From NCBI GenBank assembly GCA_949357655.1, contig CASHTG010000018.1, positions 124,001 through 188,000 of the forward strand: a stretch of 64,000 bases of DNA, given 5' to 3'. This DNA is from Parascedosporium putredinis (lineage: Eukaryota > Ascomycota > Sordariomycetes > Microascales > Microascaceae). A program made the translations under genes and the position numbers. This document shows, piece by piece, positions 56,971 to 64,000 of this stretch (position 1 is its first letter; each line of letters opens with the position of its first letter). The notes below the pieces were generated by a model, which was not told the DNA's origin, ran no database searches, and saw only the letters and a list, made by a program, of their open reading frames with translations.

Positions 56971-58412
56971 ATGAGTCAAGACAATTCCACTCAAACCCTC
57001 GACGAGGACCAACTCCTCCTCCACCTCATCGACCGCCGCATGCAGCGCCTCCACCACACCCGCGCAACAACCAGCACCAACCTCACACGATTCCCCACAG
57101 GCCCATGCCCAGAACGGAGACTCCTCGACATCCTCCAAGCCACCATCGTCAACGAGAGATCCCCCATCCCCGGATCCATCGCCAGCCCCACCCCCACCGA
57201 CCGGCCCCTACCCCCAACCCAATAATATCCCGGTTCCAAGCCATCCCCAACTTCTCCCTCAGCGACCTAGGCCTGGACCTGGACCCAGACGAAGACGACG
57301 ACGACGACGACGATGACGACGATGACGCACCCCCAACCCCCAAGTCTCGTCAGCCACCTCGAACGCCTCCCTCCCGAACTAACCCAAATGATCGCCAACT
57401 TCCTGCCCCCGCCAGCCGAACCTCCCTCGCCCTCACCAGCCGCTCCATGCTCTCCAGGATCGGCATCCCCTCGACCGCGGCCACTGGTGGGAGCGCCTCG
57501 AGCTCCTCGAAGCCCTCGAGCGCGACGGCGATCTGCCCCGCCACATCCTGTGCTGGTCCTGCACCATCTTCCACCTGCCCCGCCTCCCCCGATCCTGGAT
57601 GCGCGAGCGCAGCGTCAGCTGCCCCCGGTGAACCCCTGGGACCAGGCCTTGCCGTGCTCGTGGGTCGGCCGCAGTTTCCCCTTACCCTTGACGTTCAGCA
57701 CCATTTCCGCCCTCAGCCGTTCTGCCCGCCACGGCTGGAGCGTGTACCCGCCAAGCATCCTCACCGGGAGATCCAGTTCACTCTCACGCACAAGCTCGTG
57801 GCCGAGTTTCGCTGCTTCCAAACGGCCAGGATCACGGACAGGGGTCGCGTGATGGTCAGGACGGAGAGGCGAATCCTCGCTCGCCGAGACGCCAATGGCC
57901 ACGTGGACGATGCGTTCGGGTCCATCGAGATGGTGGAGGAGTTGTTCGGCAACCACGACGACCTCTTGAGCATCTGCCTCCATAAGAGGTGGTATGATCA
58001 TTACAAAGCTAGGCCCCTGAATAGCTTTCAAGTGGCAAAGCAGCGGGCGCTGGCTCACGCGGATTGCGTTCCGTCTAACGGCCTGACGCCCACCATGGCG
58101 ATTTGCCAATTAGCCCACGATGTATTTGACAATTACGAGGCCTGCACATTGTGCTTCACGGATTCGGAGGTGCGCGCCGAAGAGCCTCTCCCCGGCTGCC
58201 TTGCGCCGCCAGTCGTGACGCTGACGACGTGGCATGATCTTGGCGCGGGTCAGGAGTGTAATGACCTTGAGTGGGGAACGTACAAGGAGGCCCTAGGGAA
58301 TAACTCAGTGGAAGTGCGTGATTCTTTGATGCAGGCTCAATTGTTCAACTATTCGAATCAGCAAAATTTAGATGAGAGGTCTGCGTACAACGCTGCTACG
58401 AAACCCACCTGA
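56971..58412 (+). CDS. F-box-like protein with acidic Asp tract
   Basis: Begins MSQDNSTQTLDEDQLLLHLI. After a Pro-rich linker comes FSLSDLGLDLDPDED and a run of about ten Asp codons (57290-57327), then the F-box core LERLPPELTQMIANFLPP and LALTSRSMLSRIG. The next section (WWERLELLEALERD, LCWSCTIFHLPRLP with a C-X2-C) recurs in fungal F-box proteins. The third part (HREIQFTLTHKLVAEF, FGSIEMVEELFGNHDD) ends at 58412. The protein is spread over three frames between 57220 and 57720; junctions lie in C runs (for example near 57410 and 57470) and I have not fixed all of them. Probable SCF substrate receptor; target unknown. Confidence 0.62.
57284..57327 (+). repeat. GAC/GAT trinucleotide repeat (poly-Asp)
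   Basis: In-frame GAC/GAT run inside the F-box-like gene, giving an acidic tract. Confidence 0.85.
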
Positions 58413-58560
58413 ACTGAAGTGCCGTGGCGGGGAGCAGATCCCATTTGCCTATCAAGGGGTCCGTACCAAGTTTATATACGCAGCACTAATTCAAGGCTCT
58501 TTCACTCGACGGCCTTTATTTCTTTTCTCTCCACATCACAACCCAATTTCTTCAACCATC

Positions 58561-60340
58561 TTACTCTCGCTTCTTGTTGATACGAGGTAAACACAACCAC
58601 AGAATCAGGAGAACGGTCAACAAAGCCAAGATTATGGGCTGCAGCACCTGCACGCCCTTTACTTGCGCAATGGCGCCGACGGCAAACGGGAGCACCGCGG
58701 CGCCGCATCCGCCAAACGCAGCAGCGAATCCGATGACAACAACGTGCAGGTGACGAGGAAGAATGGCGCTCGCAACGAGGACGACGCCCGGAAATAAAGG
58801 GCCGAGGAAGAAGCCCTGGAAGGAGACGGCAACGGCAGAGACATAAAAGTTGGGGACAAGCCAGAAGAGAAGCTCTAATCCCATGGTAATGGCGATATAG
58901 ATCTAGGGAAAAGAATTCAAGGTTAGTCGAGATTATGTCTCAGGAGCCTGGCCCGGCGCAGATCAAACTTGACAAATGAGAGACTTACCGTCATGGCCAG
59001 CTTGACCCCGAAGAGGGGCGTCACGAATCCCAAGATCGCACGGCCGACGGTGATGCCTAGCCAGAAACCTGTGGCTGTCATACCGCTGGCAAATGCCTGT
59101 CCGTTGCGGACTTGAATCATGAACGTTACAATCCAGCCACCGAGAGCGACCTCGACACCCACGTATACGAGCAGGAAGGCGGCGCAAAGCCAGGAGACGC
59201 GGGCGGCGGGCATCTTGAGCAGGGCATCCTTCAGGCCCGTCTTGTTCTCGGTTCCGTGTTCACCATGGTACAGCCTGCGGTATGTTTCGGCATTGCAATC
59301 CCAGAAGGCCCAGGTCAATACAACAAGTTCGATGACGGCGAGCCCGAGCTTTTGAAGATTAACAGGTTAGGAAGGCTCAACTTTTGATACGCAAAACATA
59401 CAACCAGTTGAAGACAAGACAGAGTAGAAAGGGAGGAACAGGAGGAGGTCAAGAAAAGCTCACCATAACATAATAAAACGAGTACCACGGCAGATTTCCT
59501 TTGGTAATCATCGTCGTGGCAATAAGCGGGCTCAGCACGCCACCAACGCCATAGAAGGCGTGCATGATGCCCAACACTTCGCTCGCTTTGGCTAAGTTTC
59601 CGATCCAGGCGTTCCACGCAGCGTCACCGATCCCGTTTCCGAAGCCGGCAAGGATAAAAGCGACGACGAGGACGGCATAAGGGGGTGCAGGCAGATGATG
59701 ATGTAGGCAAGGGTGTGACAAGTTCCGCAAATGATGCCGATGCCGCGTTGGCCTATGGTGAGGTGGAGATAGTTGTTGAGAATAGCGGAGGCGACATAAC
59801 CGACAAACGGGGAGAGGAACACGAGGGATACGATAGTGTAGTTTAGGCCATAGTATTTCTCGAGCTATGAGAGTGTAAGCGGGCATGATCGGGGTCTTTT
59901 CAACCCTAGCCGACAGAAAGGCGAGACTTACATAGGGAATGAGAGCCTATAGAAGCAAATGCGAGTAATGAATCCTTCAATTAGCAACTTATTTCAATCC
60001 GTCTCCCATCAGATACTATGACAGGAGTGTCCACCAACGCGATGGGGGTAGTACTCACACCGTAGGCAGCATCGTTCGCTCCCATGACAAGCAAGCTCCA
60101 AAAGGTAGCAGGCACACGATATGCGTTGATTTGGGGCGAATTCCATTTCTCTACGACCATGGCAACATTTCCACCGTTGGGCTCGCTTCCCCCAGACTCT
60201 ACCTCATCTGGTGTCCGTGGCCGGCTCGCTAGGGAGCGTGAAGCCGGGCTCTTTCGGTCCTGGGCCGGAGCTGCTGAGGCGTGAACTTCGGAGTAATCCG
60301 AGAGCTCGAGAACGCATGTGTTGGATCCGGATGCTGCCAT
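58561..60340 (-). CDS. MFS transporter, FHS/BSC6-like
   Basis: Exons 60340-60059, 59946-59932, 59864-59464, 59348-58989, 58902-58561. The second exon is a 15-nt microexon encoding ALIPY, bounded by TATAG and GTAAGT. Segments: YRVPATFWSLLVMGANDAAYG, LNYTIVSLVFLSPFVGYVAS, YAVLVVAFILAGFGNGIGDA, MHAFYGVGGVLSPLIAT, WLCAAFLLVYVGVEVALGGW, FWLGITVGRAILGF and a last pair ending LPRINKKRE. GNGIGDAAWNAW and HAFYGVGGVLSPL fit the fucose:H+ symporter-like group annotated in yeast as bypass-of-stop-codon 6. G5 at 59681-59685 needs one more base for LHPPYAVLVV. Membrane transporter; substrate unknown. Confidence 0.88.
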
Positions 60341-60370
60341 GATTAATCCAGTTGGTCTTATTCCTGGCAA

Positions 60371-61685
60371 AAAGGGTTTCTTCCGCGGTTAGAGAATAAA
60401 AGGAAAAAAACCCTCAGGAGAGAAAAAGGCAGGAAGGAACGAGTGTCCCAGGAAATTTAAAGAAGAAGGAGCGGGGAGGGCAGAGGAGCGGACTGGAATC
60501 CCGTTCACTAAAAACGAACCAACGCCGCAAGGGGCCCAGTTCCGAAAGAACTTCCGATGAAAATCCGTACGGCGTGCCTTCCCGCCGCCCAAAAACGACC
60601 GCTTTCGCCTGCCTCTTTTAGTGGCGAAATCCCGCTGAGAGTCGAGGGACGCTCCACTTCCCCACGCCGTCCACCACAACGCATTTCAAGTCTTTGCCTT
60701 GTTTGCTTCTCGGTTGGGGCGGGCCGCTTTCCGTATGCCGTGACCGCGTGGAGAATTATGCGTTCAAGTGGAGGAAGGTGCAGAGTTGGGCCTTTTCGAT
60801 TGGGTTACCGGGTATTCCTCGGGTCGGTGTGACTAACAACTGAAGAGCGGTCAGCCTGAGAGACGCCAGGACTGTTGGTTTGCAGCGAAGAATGTGATGC
60901 ATAGTTGTGATAGAAGTCCTAGTTTTATGGATGTTGAGGAGAGTTCTGGAGGGAGGGACGCTTCACTTTTCTTACCATACGCCTAATAGTTGGGAACTTT
61001 GGTAGCATAAGTCAAGCTTGAGGGTCCTGTGAACTTGGCGGAGTAGAACGACGTTGTAAGTAGTAGAAGCACCCATGTCACGATTCGAACATATTGATTT
61101 TCTGTTGAGGACAGGCAGGCCTCCGGTAACATCTGGCTCCTCCATGACTTTAACATGTCACTCCCCTTTTGACAGACCGAGGAAGATATGTCTCGATGGC
61201 CCTCAGTTGTCACAAATACAGCAGATGGTGTTCCTAGGTTGCATTGGTTGCTCGTCAAGCCTCCGATAGATTGTGAATTCTGCCCTGATCACTGTATGAG
61301 TCGCGTTGATCGCAAGCTGATATCGTACCAGATCTTCAATTTTAACAATCAAGGCTAAAGGTAGGAGATTGTGTCAGACCTAAAGAGACATCATATGTCC
61401 GAACGAGTTTTCGCAGTATTAAAGAAGGATATCACTCGAGTCCAGTGCGTTGTGTGCAGAGAGCTCGCCTCATGGAGAATCTTTTCTTCATGATATACTG
61501 AGACTGGAGATGAGTTGAGGCTTTGTGTGTATCGAGATTGGGTTCAACTTCAATCCATGCCCAATTCACGTGCATATGCACAGCCCCGCATTCCGTCCCC
61601 TTATAGCAGCCCAGACCGCGGGGTTCTCCTCGCTCTCCCTGGTGTGAATGTGATATAGAAGACGACCTTGGGAGACAATCAGATC
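60371..61685. other. divergent intergenic region
   Basis: 1.3 kb between the MFS transporter (-) and the HET-6-like gene (+). Overlapping ORFs at 60389-60832 and 60983-61269 have no domain. No feature beyond presumed promoters. Confidence 0.5.
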
Positions 61686-63646
61686 ATGGAAACAGGCAGG
61701 TATTGCTATTCACCGCTCAGCCCAAAAGTAGAGATCCGGCTACTCAAGCTCAAGCCAGGAAATGCCAATGATCCGGTACAATGTCAATTGGCCACGGAAA
61801 GCCTGGACAATGGGCCCTTCTACAGTGCACTCTCCTACGTATGGGGTGATATACAGACAGCCCAAGATCCCCAGAACAGCATCATACTCGGAGGACACAA
61901 CTTCCCAGTGACTAGGAATCTTTTCCTCGCTCTCAGGCAGTTGCGGCCTTCTCTGGACGGCCTGCCGCTCACTCTCTGGATCGACGCCGTGTGCATCAAC
62001 CAAGTCGATTTAGACGAGCGCCGCGACCAGGTCAACATGATGCGAGACATCTATTCGTCAGCGGAGCGGGTTATTATCTGGCTTGGCGAAAGCTGCGACG
62101 GGAGTGACGCGGCATTCGATGCCTTACCAACCATCAATGGGGATGGCACGGGAGACGATGTCTCTGAAGGCGAGAGAGAGACCTAATGAGACGCTGCAGT
62201 GGATTTTTATCGGTCTCGCTGATACTTTTCCGTGGTTCACCCGCGTCTGGATTCTCCAGGAGCTCGCCCTCGCCAAAGAGGATCCTCTGGTTCTCTGCGG
62301 GTCCAAGGCCGCGTCCTGGTCCCAGCTTGTCGGAACTTGGAGAGCCATCGCAAAGAGCATTTTTACAGAGATTGGAATGGTGCGCGTAAAGCCAGCGGAT
62401 GTGGAAACCCCAAGTCAAGCTATGCCCGGCGCGGACGGAGCCCAAAAGTCCGAAGGCAGCGCTCCAAAGGAAAACAAGGAAGGCGGCACGGAAAAGACTG
62501 TCGAGGTTCTCGCCAAAGTCAAGATTGATGTTCTCGACGACCTCAGAGTCGCAGTCAGGAGCCAAGGCGGTGATAACTTGAAGCGTCTCCTCCTTATATC
62601 CGCAACATCCAGCGCTACCGACCCCCGGGACAAGGTATATAGTCTTCTCGGGATGCTCAAGCCAGCCAGTGATGATCCCACGGCGCCACTACCCGTCCCG
62701 GTGGACTACCGCAAGCCAACAGCGGAAGTCTACGCTGATGCAGTCGCACACATCTTCTCCACTGGCGAGGGCCCGTACTTTTGTCGGGAATTTTCTACCC
62801 GGGAACCTCCTGTCCAGCTCCTCACATCCCGTCCTTGCCCCAGGCAAACCAGCCTTCATTGCCGTCGTGGGTTCCTGATTTCTCGCGCCACAACATACAC
62901 TTAGTGAACAAAGGCCCGCCTCAACCCAGCGGTATCTCTTTTCATCCCCTGCTGGAATAGGAGCCTCCGGAGTCGGCGCCGACTGCAAAAACGGCAAGGT
63001 GCTCGACGACAAGCGCACGCTGAGGGTGGAAGGTCTCCCAGTTGACCGGATCGAGCAAGTCATAGCGCTTCATGACCTCCTGGACGAAGGATCCTCGAAG
63101 CTTCAAGAATTGGAGCAGCTCACTACCGCTGCCATGCATCGTAAATGCAGGCTGGAACCCAACGTAGCGCCGCTCGTTGAGAAATTCAAACAGAGCGAAC
63201 CTCTTTGGAAGATACTAGTCTCGAATAAAAGCTTTCTCTCCGGCTACGACGCCGCCCCTGCATCCTACCAGGACCAATACGAGGAAGTAAAGGCTCGACT
63301 TCTTCAAAGCCCCGGAATTGATGACGGTGATCAGGGCACATCTATAAATAGCTACGAGAGATGGCTAAGGCAAAGCATTACTCGCCAATCAGTTTTTATA
63401 ACTGACTCTGGCTTCGTGGGTACCTGTGTTCCCGACGCTCGAAAGGATGATGAGATTGTGATTCTATTCGGGTCGCCTGTGCCGTTTGTTCTCCGCCCGC
63501 TAGGAGTTCGGCAATATGAGGGTGCCGATCGCGCGTTCCACGCGCTTGTGGGAGCCTCATATACTGGCGGGATTATGAATGGCGAGATGGTAGACTATCT
63601 TTACTGTGACGATCTGGCGGACTCGGTTACATATCTTATCGAGTAA
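61686..63646 (+). CDS. HET domain protein, HET-6 (OR allele)-like
   Basis: ATG at 61686 chosen (an earlier in-frame TTG at 61668 is not a plausible eukaryotic start). The HET domain has IRLLKLKPG, YSALSYVWGD, GLPLTLWIDAVCINQ, ERRDQVNMMRDIYSSAERV with IIWLGE, and PWFTRVWILQELALA. Downstream ATDPRDKVYSLLGML is the conserved HET-6 segment, then LPSWVPDFS, and the C-terminal VGASYTGGIMNGEMVDYLY typical of this subtype. Frame junctions are near 62180, T4 62779-62782 (GEGPYF to LLSGIFYP) and near 62960. In Neurospora HET-6 governs vegetative incompatibility; here the allorecognition role is inferred from the family. Confidence 0.88.
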
Positions 63647-64000
63647 GGTACTCACGACTCTTCCAGATTCCGTAGGGTACTTTTGGATCGTAAAGTCTTG
63701 CTTATTTGGCATTTACTGAACTGTCACTCTTATTCCCCATTCGTTTTTGAACTCGGGAAGGAAGTCTATAGCACATCGCTCAACGTGTTCAGCGAGACGC
63801 CTCGCCAGCTAGATCTCTCTCCAGTTCCTCCCATCATCCCTTCGGAACCACTGCTCATGCCGTAATGGATACCTTTTGGGGACCCGCAGTCTGCCACGTC
63901 AAACCAGTGCCCCAGCTGCTGATTTCGATTACATTGGGCCCGTCATCCGTCGTGTCCCGAGCTAGGAATGTGAATGTTGCCGAGCTTCCGCTAATCGATG
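63647..64000. other. 3' flank
   Basis: The last 354 bp hold no recognisable gene; a short ORF (63683-63865) has no signature. Confidence 0.5.

Overview
The window is nuclear DNA of a filamentous ascomycete (Pezizomycotina, probably a sordariomycete). Evidence: short GT-AG introns of 50-180 bp with CTAAC/CTRAC branch points, a Zn2Cys6 regulator, HET-domain genes, a PNP-NACHT-ankyrin NLR, two AA9 lytic polysaccharide monooxygenases (LPMOs), fungal-only families (DUF7702, DUF3716, DUF8021-like) and a fungal homoaconitase. There is no operon structure; genes lie on both strands with long gaps between them.

Layout. 0-5 kb: the 3' end of a DUF2235 hydrolase, a seven-TM DUF7702 protein and a Zn2Cys6 regulator. 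5.2-9.6 kb: gene-poor. 9.6-23 kb: a 14-TM MFS exporter, a secreted DUF8021-like protein, an ankyrin protein, a DUF3716 protein, a GNAT, a kinesin with an enlarged motor domain and an NmrA-like protein. 23.2-29.4 kb: an NLR-type gene (PNP_UDP, NACHT, ankyrin) whose 3' part is a tandem ankyrin array, 99-bp units through most of it, carrying in-frame stops that look like repeat-induced point mutation (RIP). The locus is bracketed by two divergent copies of one short repeat. 29.7-33.0 kb: two divergently transcribed AA9 LPMOs. 34.4-44.2 kb: a VWA-RBR E3 ligase candidate, a HET protein, a FAD/Rieske oxidoreductase and a secreted cupredoxin. 44.2-49.0 kb: a second gene-poor stretch. 49-60.4 kb: a proline-rich membrane-anchored protein, tRNA-Lys(CTT), two F-box-like proteins, mitochondrial homoaconitase and an FHS-type MFS transporter. 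61.7-63.6 kb: a HET-6-like protein.

Sequence quality. Most conserved genes change frame at one or more points, and most junctions I could place lie in a homopolymer (usually C or G, 3-6 long). Restoring one base, occasionally two, rejoins the protein family. I read this as systematic homopolymer under-calling in the assembly, not as a field of pseudogenes. Start/end coordinates given for such genes span the whole locus, and the frame junctions are noted. The ankyrin-array stops are different: they are substitutions at fixed positions of the repeat and cannot be explained by indels.

Functional picture. One gene is housekeeping metabolism (lysine biosynthesis). Several genes fit a plant-biomass lifestyle (AA9 pair, cupredoxin, MFS exporters). 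Several fit non-self recognition or programmed cell death (NLR, two HET proteins). Nothing in the window forms a complete secondary-metabolite cluster.
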